64,000 nucleotides of DNA from positions 62,001 to 126,000 of the forward strand of contig MU626290.1 of the NCBI GenBank assembly GCA_025603075.1. Direction: 5' to 3'. This document shows, piece after piece, positions 1-10,133 of the stretch. The position numbers and the translations under genes were made by a program. The stretch is from Neoconidiobolus thromboides FSU 785 (lineage: Eukaryota; Entomophthoromycota; Entomophthoromycetes; Entomophthorales; Neoconidiobolaceae). Numbering within the stretch: position 1 is the stretch's first letter; every line of letters starts with the position of its first letter. The notes under the pieces were generated by a model. That model saw only the letters and a list, made by a program, of their open reading frames with translations. It did not search any database and was not told where the DNA came from.

Positions 1-747
1 GGGTCAACTTAATATTACCATCCACAATATCTTCAGCCCCAATATTGGTCAAGTTAATCCCTCTTTCACGGATAAATTTTAATGCTTTGTTCAAGTTTTC
101 AATCTTTTGTAAACGGTATTTCGGGTGGAAGTTATACTTGCCAATAGGTGCATCCGTTAAAGCTTCCTATTTTTATCAAAATAGTAAGCCTTTGTTTACT
201 ATAAAAGTTGAAATAGTTGTAAACTATTTGATTACCAGTAACTGTATTAATGCTGTACCATCCGATAAACCATGATATAAGTCTTTGATATTTTCATAAT
301 TTTTACTGCTTAATTGGATATTTACCCTACAATAAAATATTGTTATTTAGTAACGTTGGTATATTCATTCGTTAAAGTTACCATTTTGTAAAAGCTAAAT
401 AAAAGTAGTGAATTAATATAGGAAAGGGATGAAATCAGAGTTTAATTTATTAATTGATAGTAAAAATAATTACTTTTTTGTTGGATTTGCTCCCATTCTT
501 TATCCATTTTAATATGATTGAATTGCTTCACTTCCCGTTTACAATTAAAACTTGAAGCATCATTTTTTAAATTACTTGATTTTATAGGCATAAAATTGAG
601 CCAATTTTTTGCTTCATTTGATGGTAAAAATATATTTACTGCGTTGTTTCGATTCAGTCTATTTTATCAAATTTAGCATGAATTTTGTTACTATATTCTA
701 TTGAATTATAAAGTTTATAAACAGGATACTCACCTTGCGCCTAACAT
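1..747 (-). CDS. alpha-actinin, N-terminal part (runs off the left edge)
   Basis: Actin cross-linking protein; this is the N-terminus and first calponin-homology domain. I join exons 734-747, 474-658, 382-394, 236-326 and 1-166 on the minus strand. All introns are GT..AG and the frame stays open. Landmarks are MDKEWEQIQ before the domain, TFTKWVN at its start, [12 protein letters not shown] in the middle, and [15 protein letters not shown] at the window edge, all typical of alpha-actinin CH1. The third exon is only 13 nt and encodes the middle of TFTKW. The first exon (MLGA) is the least certain; translation could instead begin at an in-frame ATG at 589-591. Spectrin repeats and EF hands would lie outside the window. 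Spectrin-type proteins share this CH1, so fission yeast Ain1-type alpha-actinin is the likely but not the only reading. Confidence 0.75.
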
Positions 748-1518
748 TAGAAAATATTAATTATAATAAATAAAAGATAAAATAAAGCAGTAGTAACTCA
801 TCCATCTTACATTTAAAAGGAAAATTTAAAAGGAAGATTTAAAAGTTGTTTTTCGGAAAATTTTATTTTTTGATTTTTAACTGTAAACTTTAAAATCTTG
901 CTTTGTTTTTAATTTTGTAGCTTTTTCGAAAACGCTTTTTTAATTTCTGTTACACTAAATGTAGCTTATTTTTTTTGGTCAAGTTAAATTTTGAAAAGGA
1001 ATAATTTGAATAAAGATCAGTTTTATCGTTATAACTTGCTAATATTATCAAGGTCCTTTCAAATATTCTAGATGCTATGTGAACTTCAATCATTATATGG
1101 TTGTTTCAATAATGCAAAACTAAATACCAATCCATTGTTCTTCAAAAGAATTTTTAATCAAAAATTATTAGATCTATAAAATAGTTATTAACATTTTACG
1201 TTATTAAATAGGTTGAAGTTTAAGCTAAGGATTCTATAGAATCGAAAATAATATTTATTAAGTAATGATAATAAGAGTCAGCTTTTATTTATTTTTCTTT
1301 CGACTATATTATTATAATCTTTTTTTACTTATTAAATAGTAAGCAGAAAAAATGAAAATGATGTAATTTCGAATTTATAAAAACCACAACCAAACAAGAT
1401 AGAAAAATGATGTCATCTTCACTCAATCGAGATCTGATGTCATAAGCTATGTTTCTACTAAAAGCACAACAACTTTTGCTTCTTGCTAATTTAAAGCTTT
1501 TAAAAAAACAAAATAAAA
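748..1518. other. intergenic, no gene seen
   Basis: AT-rich spacer between the divergent alpha-actinin and small orphan genes. It should hold both promoters. I see no clear TATA or CCAAT element, repeat or RNA gene. The open frame on the minus strand at 1325-1552 looks accidental. Confidence 0.4.
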
Positions 1519-1788
1519 ATGAGTAACAATACAGTGTCTTCCGAAACCCCAAATATTAGGGAGTTCATTCAACAATCACCAAAATCCAAGTACATTTTAG
1601 ACGATAAAAGGGGGGTTATATGTAGGGTGAATCCGGATACAACTAAGAATCATTTACAAAGAACACAGGAGTGTATTCAAGTTAAATTAAAACAAAAAGA
1701 AATGTTTAACGTTATGCAAGATTTGGGTTATATCTGTGGTCTAGATGTCGATCCTACTAATACTTATTTGATTTGTAAAGGTATTTAA
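1519..1788 (+). CDS. hypothetical 89-residue protein
   Basis: Single-exon frame from ATG 1519 to TAA 1788. I do not recognise it. The product is hydrophilic and mixed-charge, with no signal peptide or membrane segment. The composition is not the low-complexity Asn/Lys/Ile pattern of random frames here, and it has three Cys (VICRVN, QECIQ, YICGL) and another near the C-terminus (LICKG). That and a fairly balanced codon choice suggest a real small gene. No family can be named and expression is unproven. Confidence 0.35.
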   Translation: MSNNTVSSETPNIREFIQQSPKSKYILDDKRGVICRVNPDTTKNHLQRTQECIQVKLKQKEMFNVMQDLGYICGLDVDPTNTYLICKGI

Positions 1789-2926
1789 TGGCTAATGAAG
1801 TGGAAATAAAAATAAAGTTTTTATTAGGATTTTAATATTATTTTTGATCTTGAACTACAATATGATTATAATTCATGTTTCTTAGTTTTTTAATCTCTCT
1901 ATATTTTCAATGTGTTTGTTTAATATTCAATATTTTATGTTGCTTTTCAAATATTTTTGATTTTAACTATTTCTAGAAAAATTTTAAAAGACTATCATTT
2001 TGTTTCAGTATTTTGTTTATTTTTTATGTAGCATAAAATTTAACAAATATTAGATAAATATTGAAACGAAAAAGACATCCCTTATCTTTAATGTTTCACT
2101 ATCTTACTTTTAAATGATTAAATATAATTAGTTAATAATTTATATTTTGAGTATTTCATATCTTCAATTTAGCACAGTAAGCAGCATCATAATGATTCCT
2201 TTATGAGTTTTGTTTACTAAATTACAGTGGGGGGCCTTCATTTTAAAACTAGTTTTATTTAAAGTTGGACTAAACCTTAAATAAATTTATGAAGTTTATT
2301 TTATATTTTTAAAAAAGCTAATATATAAAACAACCCTATATTTAATATCAAATTTAAGACACAAATACATCCTGTGCCAAAAGACTGGCAATAAGCTTAC
2401 TTATGTAAGAGACAACAAAAAGAGAACTAATTATTGGAAATATTGGACTCGTCATAGACTAATGGCCACTTTATAAGTTAAAATAAAGAATAAAGCCATA
2501 AAATATTTAATTGAGGCTTTACTTAAATTGAGAGGCCAATACTAACAAATAAACTGCTTAAAAATGAGGGTGTTGATCATTAATTTATCATTTTTATTAA
2601 TTTCCTTTCCACCCTGCCATTCCAAAAACGATGGTTTTCAATCTAAGCTTCCAATTAAATGTTAGTATCCTATAATATTTAGCGCTTTTATTTGATACAT
2701 AATCATCTCTACCTTAAACTATTCTGTTGATTAATTTTAAGATAAATTTCAAGCACTAAAAAATATCTAATTATTAGCTAAACAATGAAACCAAGGTTTC
2801 TAATAATTCTATAAAATAAATATAAATAATAATATGAAGATATTTAAAGCAATATTTGATTTTTATTTTTTTCACTTTTATAATTTTGTAAATAAATCAT
2901 TTCTAACTAACCCTTAACTGTCTTAA
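1789..2926. other. intergenic, no gene seen
   Basis: About 1.1 kb of AT-rich spacer. No frame, RNA gene or copy of the window's repeats is visible. The last part is the promoter side of the SPRY gene that starts at 2927. Confidence 0.4.
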
Positions 2927-4004
2927 ATGGATTTAGTCACTTTATTTTTATTATTCGGAGGGATATGTATCCTATTAATTTTAGTCCAATTCATAAGAAT
3001 ATTAAGGAAAAATAATAAAAATAACACGGCAATCGGTGAACAGGCTAATTTAGAAGCAAATACAATGACTACAATGACTAATGCAAACGCAATTAACTTA
3101 TTAACTGAACAACAAGAAGACATAACTATAACTATCGACCCTATAACCCCAAGAGTACTCGATACAATTAACAATGGAACCCAAGAAGACACATGGTTAT
3201 TTACAGTAAATAGCAATTTAATTGATAAAGTATCGATGGTAGGAGAGAGAGAATTACATTTTAACGAGCCGTGTTGTATTCAAACTATTGAACCTTTTCC
3301 ACAACTAAAAGAGAACTGCTATTTTGAGATAAAAGTTATAGAGCTACCAGAAACAACTAACTTGTTTATTGGTATTGCGCCAAAAGATATAAGTAATAAC
3401 AATATGCCAGGTAATTCATTAATTCAATAATAATACATAATAGTAGTTTAATTTAGTAATTATAATAGCATAAAACCAATACAATATTTTATAACACGAC
3501 ATATTTTTAACCCCATTTTCTTTATTAGGTAGAATAAAAAATTCAATTTCCTATTCTATAAAATCAGGTGAATTAATAATATCCGATTTCACACATGAAT
3601 ACGGCAATAAACTTTATCCTGGGGATATTCTTGGATGCGGGTATCGTCCAAACAAAGAGCGGGTATTTTACACCCGAAATGGCAGAAGGTATCCAAGGAT
3701 TGTATTTGAAGCTCATGAAGAGACCTTACTTTATCCAACAATTTACTCCGATGGCCCATGTACAATTGAATACAATTTTGGACAAGTTGGGTTTGTTTTA
3801 ATTAGCGCAAATTCAAGGAATTATGGTCTATCCCAACCTAATAATTTAATTGTACCTCCACCTTCGTATCAAAATTATTCATCTGATATGTCTATTATTT
3901 CTCCAAGGGAGACAAATTCCTTCTTTTCAGATTCCACTTGCCCAAATACTCCTTCTGCTACCTCGCCTGCCCATTGTCCGCCTCCTTATAATACTAATAG
4001 TTAA
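2927..4004 (+). CDS. SPRY-domain membrane protein, Ssh4/Ear1-like ubiquitin-ligase adaptor
   Basis: Exons 2927-3410 and 3529-4004 give 319 residues. The N-terminus has one hydrophobic segment (residues about 4-25) followed by a basic stretch. A SPRY domain follows; its best part is GNKLYPGDILGCGYRP then VFYTRNGRR and FGQVGF. The C-terminal tail has two PPxY motifs, PPSY and PPPY. This order (one TM, SPRY, PPxY tail) is that of yeast Ssh4 and Ear1, endosomal/vacuolar adaptors that recruit the NEDD4-type ligase Rsp5 to membrane cargo. Binding of the WW domains through the two PPxY motifs is inferred. The 118-nt intron is longer than most here. Confidence 0.8.
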
Positions 4005-4962
4005 ATTTTTATAGCAAGAGCAAATAAAAAACATGTAAATTATTTAATCACATGCCATCTAAAGTCGTCTAAATTTAAGTATCAGCTATTATATTAGTAA
4101 AGCTCAAGCATTTTTTAGACAGTGATATCAGCTAGATTTAATACTTTAATATAACTAAAATAAAATGAAATTAATAATATAAACAGGAATAAAATAGAAC
4201 CGAGTTTTACCGTTAGTAAAAGAATTCCAATATTATTCTTATTTTCTTTTTTTAGTCAATCTATTCCTTGTCACTTTAGTAGCTTTGATTAGTAATAACC
4301 CTTAATTTATAGAATTAGCCATCAAAAACTTAAAATGACTTTCATTAATATAGTTAATTGATAGCTTCATTTAATCTGTCACTTTTAATCTGATGGCATT
4401 TTACAGCTTTATCAAACCTATTAACTTATTACTTTTAAACCTTTATAAATAAAAATAATACAATTTTATTCTTAGATTGATTATATAATTTTCAAATGTT
4501 ACATCCCTTATCTTTGTCACTCCGATTATTTACCCTACCTATTTATTATCCAATCATCAAATGATAATTTCTTCAATTAATAATCCAATTCATTATGTCA
4601 TTTCATTATATTAATAAAGTCTAATATCTATAATGTAAATGTTAAGCATAATATATAGTTATTAATGTTACAATACATGGTAAGTACTTTTTGCCCCAGT
4701 ATTTGTATCCACTTTTTATCCAACGTAAACTTAATTAGTTTTAATTAAATTCTTAAAAAAATGTATCCACATACTATTTTATTAACTAATTTAAATTTAT
4801 TTTTCTGATTCGATTTTTATAACAAGTAAAACCTAGAACGTAAGCAATGACTGAGCTTAGCCAATGAAGTTTAATCTATAGAGTTACATTCTAACAATTA
4901 AGAATAAAAGGCGAGGGTGAAGTAAAGTGGAAATCTCAACAAAACATATAAAAGCAACTTTT
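4005..4962. other. intergenic, no gene seen
   Basis: AT-rich spacer between two genes in the same direction. Nothing recognisable apart from presumed promoter sequence before 4963. Confidence 0.4.
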
Positions 4963-5690
4963 ATGAAAACTCAATTTATTTTAAACACATTTAAATCCAA
5001 CTTAAAATTTAAGTTCATTTGTAAGTATTCAACCAAAGCCATTATGCCATCTTTTTATGATCTATCCGCTAAAAATAACCGTGGAGAAACTGTAGAGTTC
5101 TCCAGCTTTAAAGATAAGGTAAGCTTTGTTTTGTATTTATCTGTATTATAATAAACACATTATTTTTCAAAGGTTGTATTGATCGTTAATGTAGCCAGTA
5201 AGTGTGGTTTCACACCTCAATATGATGGTTTAGAGAAAGTCTACCAAGAATATAAAGATAAGGGTTTAGTTATCTTAGGCTTTCCATGTAACCAATTCGG
5301 CGGTCAAGAACCTGGAACTAATGATGAGATTCAAGAATTTTGCCGTTTAAATCATGGTGTCACTTTCCCATTAATGGAAAAAGTGTAAGTGTTTTTAATT
5401 TATCTTAGTAGGTACTTTTTTTATCATCTTTGTTTTTTTTAGAGAGGTTAATGGAGACAATGTTCATCCAGTTTATGACTTCTTAAAGAGTGAAAAATCA
5501 GGCTTATTAGGTTTAACTCGTATTAAATGGAACTTCGAGGTAAAATCACAAAATTAATTAAATAAGCTTTGTATTAATGTTGAAATTATGATAGAAATTC
5601 TTAATTAATAAGGAAGGTAAAGTCATTGAGCGCTATTCTTCCATTGCTAAGCCAGAGGCTATTGGTGAAGATATTGCTAAACTTTTATAA
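4963..5690 (+). CDS. glutathione peroxidase (thioredoxin-type, Cys form)
   Basis: Exons 4963-5118, 5173-5384, 5443-5539 and 5595-5690 give 186 residues. It reduces peroxides with a catalytic cysteine rather than selenocysteine. Seen: peroxidatic Cys63 in [21 protein letters not shown] with Cys91 and the catalytic Gln, Cys109 in EFCRLNHG, and IKWNFEKFL with the catalytic Trp and Asn. The Cys spacing matches yeast Gpx3/Hyr1, so thioredoxin-dependent turnover and sensor activity are plausible. The first 27 residues (many Lys/Phe/Asn, ending KYSTKA) look like a mitochondrial presequence. An in-frame ATG at 5044 begins the conserved domain, so a cytosolic form from that start is possible. Confidence 0.93.
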
Positions 5691-6082
5691 TTTAACCCCT
5701 TCCTATTTGAGTTTATTTGATTCTCTTTTTTATCAAAGTAAAGTGTGAATAAAAATAAATGTATTACGATAAATTCTTGATCATAAATTTAGTATGATTT
5801 GTATTAATATAATGGTATAACTATTAAAAAATAAACATTTAAGGATTTGTTTAATAAGCCGTTTAACATTTATGTTGTAGATAAATAGACAAACTAATTG
5901 AACAAGAAATATGGATCTAACATTACATTATATTTTACTAAATTCAATAATAAAGTAAAAGGGCTATTGTTCATATATGTTATATTTATTTATAAATAAC
6001 TATCTTAATTTAAAATGCTAATTATTTACATTTAATTTAAATACCTACATTTATTATTTTCTATTTTTTAATTTATTTCTAT
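5691..6082. other. convergent intergenic spacer
   Basis: AT-rich 3' flanks of the glutathione peroxidase gene and of the converging RRM gene. No other feature seen. Confidence 0.4.
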
Positions 6083-6491
6083 TTAATCGAATGCTTTTTG
6101 AGGCTCATGAACGTATTTGGTAAATAATACTCTATCACCAATAGCTTTAAATGCAACCCCATCAAACTCTTCCATGGCATTTATAGCTAATTCAACATGG
6201 GAATATACTACATACATATATGGCTATAGAAATAAGTCAAATTGTACAATAGATATATGAAAAAATCCTTACCCAGCTCATATTAGCAACTACTCTTTCA
6301 GAACCAATGACAGGGGAAATCACTTCTTTAACAGTTTCCATAGTTGCAGCATTTTCACCACTAAATCCCAAGTTTAAAATCAATAAATTTTTGGTTGGTT
6401 CTTCGCTAAATATTTCTTCATATGATAAGTTTCTTAATTCACAATGTTGTTTTATGTATTTTTCTTTTTGTTCTTGCAATACTGCGTCCAT
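6083..6491 (-). CDS. small stand-alone RRM protein, ALKBH8-type RRM
   Basis: Exons 6273-6491 and 6083-6223 give 119 residues. The fold reads as one RNA-recognition motif: beta-1 NLLILNLGFSG, beta-3 PYMYVVYSHVELAINAMEEFDG, then RVLFTKYV. The layout of a short charged helix, NLGFxG, and a Pro-aromatic strand matches the N-terminal RRM of ALKBH8 and of the RRM-AlkB gene at 18329-19584 (ICIANLGFGG, PFSFVQFNTVEDAINALE). No AlkB or methyltransferase domain follows. It may be a partner or a sub-functionalised paralog of the tRNA wobble-uridine enzyme; that is inference. RNA binding is the only safe call. Confidence 0.7.
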
Positions 6492-7364
6492 TTTTTCGGT
6501 TTAATAGCTAGCGATGTTAACTTTTATCAAAGTAGTTTACTATTATTGTTAAACTTCTTAGGAAAGTAAAAGCTTTATTATTGGCTCAATCCTTCCAATC
6601 ATTTTCCAATTTCTAATTTCATTTTTTAAAAATATAGGCTAAAATAAAAAGAATTTTCATTATTATTCATACTTAAAGATTATGATATTGAAAACAAGCG
6701 ATATAATTAGAGTAAGAAACTAGAGCCTTTAATAACGTTTTAACGCAGTCCAAATAGCTTATGAAGTTACTTTATCATTTATTTCAAGTCGTATTTATGC
6801 TTATGTAATATAGAACAACAAAAGCAAAAAAAATAGAATAAAACTATAAATTTGCTATCGCTTAATAATAGAATACACACATGAATTTATCCTGTAAAAA
6901 ATAATTAAATTTTATTACAAACAACAATAATGAAAATAGATACATTCTAAGCCAATCATTTTACCAGATGAAGGTATAATATTACAATAGAAAGCAATGC
7001 TGTAAATAGAAGTAGATGTTAAAAGTATTTTGAATTCAATTTTTTCAAAGGTATATATTATATATGTAATACTTTGATGTATGTTTATCCTTATTCTACT
7101 ATATGTGCTATTTTTTATATAAACAGTAACTAACATTATTGATTAAATATTGATTGTAATTAAAGTTGCTATATTTGTATAAAGCAGTAACAAATTGTCA
7201 ATTAACCTATTAGCCAATAAGATAAAGTTAATAAAGCGATTGGTAAGCAATAAATAATATCAAAAACAATTTCATCATCAATAATAAGCAAGCCAACTAG
7301 TATATAAACAAAAAAGTTTGTAACTTTTTAGTTTACTTTAAAACTTTATAACTTATTATAAACA
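6492..7364. other. divergent intergenic region with transaldolase promoter
   Basis: Spacer between the RRM gene and transaldolase. It carries CCAAT at 7214-7218, ATTGG at 7239-7243 and a TATA-like stretch at 7301-7310, all 60-150 bp before the transaldolase ATG. The rest is featureless. Confidence 0.45.
7214..7310 (+). promoter_or_regulatory. transaldolase promoter elements (CCAAT, ATTGG, TATA)
   Basis: CCAAT at 7214-7218, its complement ATTGG at 7239-7243, and TATATAAACA at 7301-7310, 64 bp before ATG 7365. The spacing fits a HAP/NF-Y site plus TATA box driving a strongly expressed metabolic gene. Motif presence is seen; function is inferred. Confidence 0.45.
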
Positions 7365-8519
7365 ATGTCTGTACTTGAACAACTCAAAAAATTTACCACC
7401 GTTGTGGCCGACACTGGTGACTTCGAAGGTAAGCTTAATAGTCTTATATATTTTCATATATTTATCTTGTCTAGCTATTGCTGAATACAAACCAACTGAC
7501 GCCACCACCAACCCTTCTTTAATCCTCGCTGCTTCACAAAAGCCACAATATGCTCATCTTATCGATGAAGCTATTAAATATGCTAAGTCTAAGGCTAGGT
7601 AAACTAATTCTATCTATCTATGTTGTACTTTTACTCAAACCATCTATTAGCACCCCAGAAGAACAACTTGAATTAGCTACTGACAAATTAGTAAATAACT
7701 TTTATGTCATTTTAAACAAAAAACTAATGAATTTAGCTTGTTAACTTTGGTACTGAAATTTTAAAAGTAGTTCCAGGACGTGTTTCTACTGAAGTAGATG
7801 CCAAGTAAGTTATCAAGTTGTTGAATTCTATTTAAACTAATCAAATTATAAGGCTTTCCTTTGATACTGAAGCTACCATCAAGAAAGCACTTCGTTTAAT
7901 TGAACTTTATAAAGAAGCTGGCATCTCTAAAGATAGAATTTTAATCAAGATTGCTTCTACCTGGGAAGGTATTCAAGCTGCTAAGAAGCTTGAAGCTGAA
8001 TACGATATTCACTGCAATCTTACTCTTCTCTTCGGTTTTCCTCAAGCCGTTGCCTGTGCTGAAGCTAAAGTCACTTTAATCTCACCATTTGTTGGTCGTA
8101 TCTTAGATTGGTACAAAGCTAGCCAAAAGAAAGAATACACCGCTACTGAAGATCCAGGTGTACTCTCAGTACAACGTATTTATAACTACTATAAACAACA
8201 TGGTTACAATACTATTGTTATGGGAGCTTCTTTCCGTAACACTGGTGAAATTGAACAATTAGCTGGTTGTGATTATCTTACCATTTCACCAAATCTTTTA
8301 GCTGAATTAGCTAAAGACAACAAACAACTCCCACAAGTCCTTTCAGCTGATAAAGCTTCAGCTCAAAAGATTGAAAAGGTATCTTATGATGAAAAGACAT
8401 TCCGTTTCGAACTCAACGAAGATCCTATGGCCACTGAAAAACTTTCAGAAGGTATCCGTAAATTCCATGCTGATAATGTTAAATTAGTTTCATACCTTAA
8501 GGAAAAAATTGGTGCTTAA
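7365..8519 (+). CDS. transaldolase
   Basis: Exons 7365-7428, 7475-7598, 7651-7690, 7737-7804 and 7853-8519 give 320 residues, the usual length. Cytosolic pentose-phosphate enzyme that moves a dihydroxyacetone unit from sedoheptulose 7-phosphate to glyceraldehyde 3-phosphate. Seen: [10 protein letters not shown] near the N-terminus, [10 protein letters not shown], the Schiff-base lysine in [26 protein letters not shown]-type [11 protein letters not shown], and [11 protein letters not shown]. The gene uses many more C-ending codons than its spacer and hypothetical neighbours, as expected for high expression. Four introns sit in the first third of the gene. Confidence 0.96.
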
Positions 8520-8846
8520 AGGTCTAGTAAATCAATTATTTAAAAAATAAAAACTTTTTATAAGTATTATTCTAAGGTTATTTGGCATTAATAATAAACA
8601 TTGTTATTAAGTACAAATAATAGTTGATTACAATATACATTTACAATAATAGTAGTAACAATGAAAGTTAACTAGCGTTAATAAATTTGATATAAAACAT
8701 GTAATTGATGTACAACGTTTCTATATAATTTAGGTTTAAACAACCGATTCTATAAGTAAACTGTTATTTTATAATGCTATTTATAATATCTACATTATAT
8801 AGTGAAATCCATAAAGAGATAACACAATACTTCTGAGTATATATTT

Positions 8847-9226
8847 GGATTTTTCTAAAGTAATTCGATCTTTTTGGTTTATGCTAAAGGTAGCTGGCCA
8901 TAGGGTTACAATAGTTATCTCATTTTTTTAAACCTTTGATAAAGGATAATTTTAATAAATTTTATTTTATTTCCGTTTCAAAAAATCAATTATATTCTAT
9001 AATCACCAATAAAACATTAACTACTTTATCATTGATTTATAACAAGTGCTCAGGAGATTAACTAATATTATATAGGAGAACTACTTAACTCTTAATATTA
9101 TTTTTCTAATTGGAATTCATTTCTGCTGATAATTATCCATAGCTTTGCAAAAATTGGCTTTATAGTTGCAGTTGATTACTTTATCGCTTGTGGTGTAAAA
9201 AAAGTCAAATTATTTTCGAAAAATCA
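8847..9226. repeat. dispersed repeat B, copy 1
   Basis: Shares a series of blocks in the same order with 33908-34312: TTTTTCTAAAGTAATT, TAAAACATTAACTACTTTAT, then ATAGTTGCAGTT(G/A)ATTACTTT. Divergence is considerable. Copy 1 lacks the palindromic element that interrupts copy 2. No coding potential seen; origin unknown. Confidence 0.6.
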
Positions 9227-9228
9227 TG

Positions 9229-9334
9229 ATATGAGAATATTTTTTTCGATTCACCACTTTTTCCATCCTTTGAGCGCTATTTGAGCGGAAACATTATTAG
9301 TAAAATTCTTAAATCCAAAAATACATCCCCATAT
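9229..9334 (+). mobile_element. palindromic MITE, copy 1
   Basis: About 106 bp. Left end diverged (ATATGAGAAT), right end ATACATCCCCATAT intact. Interior has the conserved GAGCGCTATTTGAGC core and TTAGTAAAATTCTTAAA. Forms a larger inverted pair with copy 2, about 60 bp away. Confidence 0.8.
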
Positions 9335-9396
9335 AATGATAAAACAGAAACAGTCAAATATGTTGAATTTTCATTGCAAAGGGAAGTGTAAAATTC

Positions 9397-9501
9397 GAGG
9401 ATGTATTTTTGTTTAAGAATTTTACTAATAATATTTCTGCTCAAATAGCGCTTAAAACATGGAAAAAGTAATGAAACCAAAAAAATCATTCATCCCCATT
9501 T
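9397..9501 (-). mobile_element. palindromic MITE, copy 2
   Basis: Reverse orientation. Left end GAGGATGTATTTTTG, core CAAATAGCGCTTAAAA, right end CATCCCCAT. Faces copy 1. Confidence 0.8.
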
Positions 9502-9902
9502 GATGTTTTTTAGCTTTGAAAATTAAAAATTCTATTATCAATAAAAAACTTAAATTTATTTTTTAAATCAATTTTAAATACAAAATTATTTTAGAAATTA
9601 AGAATACGGATTTATTATTATTCATTTTGGTAAATTTTTTTATTTGAAAGCTATAAAAATAATTTATAGTTTGTCTTGGATTAGCAGTTATGTTATTATA
9701 TTTGAACAAAATCTTGTTTTTTATTACTTTTATTCAATGCATATATTTTTATATTATTTGTAGTTGTAAACTATTTTATAAATTAATTATTTTAAAACAA
9801 GTTTCAGTTTGTTAAACTTAGATAAACTATTATTATTGTTTTTTTTTTGGTTATTTAATAAAAAAATATAATTTAGTTTAAAAACTTAATATACATTTCA
9901 AT

Positions 9903-10008
9903 ATATGGGGATGTTTTTTTGGCTTTATTACTTTTTTCATTTTTAGGCACTATTTGAGTGGAAAATTTGTTAGTAAAATTTCTTAAACAAAAAAATATAT
10001 CCCCATAT
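9903..10008 (+). mobile_element. palindromic MITE, copy 3
   Basis: Nearly intact ends: ATATGGGGATGTTTTT and ATATATCCCCATAT. The core palindrome is altered to GGCACT. About 125 bp downstream of the SUV39 gene's stop. Confidence 0.85.
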
Positions 10009-10133
10009 ACAAATCAGTATTTTGTATTTATTAAAAAATTAGAAATAATTTTTAACAAACTCAATCTTGCTTTTTATCTTTAACAAGTTATCAAAAAGCA
10101 TGATTTTAATATATTTATTATTATAACACCAGA

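Larger units (their letters stand above)
8520..10133. other. convergent intergenic region with repeats
   Basis: Between transaldolase and the SUV39 gene. It holds dispersed repeat B (about 8847-9226) and three copies of the palindromic element (9229-9334, 9397-9501, 9903-10008). No gene is visible. Confidence 0.5.

Noticed and set aside
7375-7744. Two overlapping plus-strand frames within the transaldolase gene
   Set aside because: They read through introns; the spliced gene gives the exact transaldolase sequence.
9277-9489. Minus-strand frame of 70 codons
   Set aside because: It lies wholly in the two facing MITE copies.
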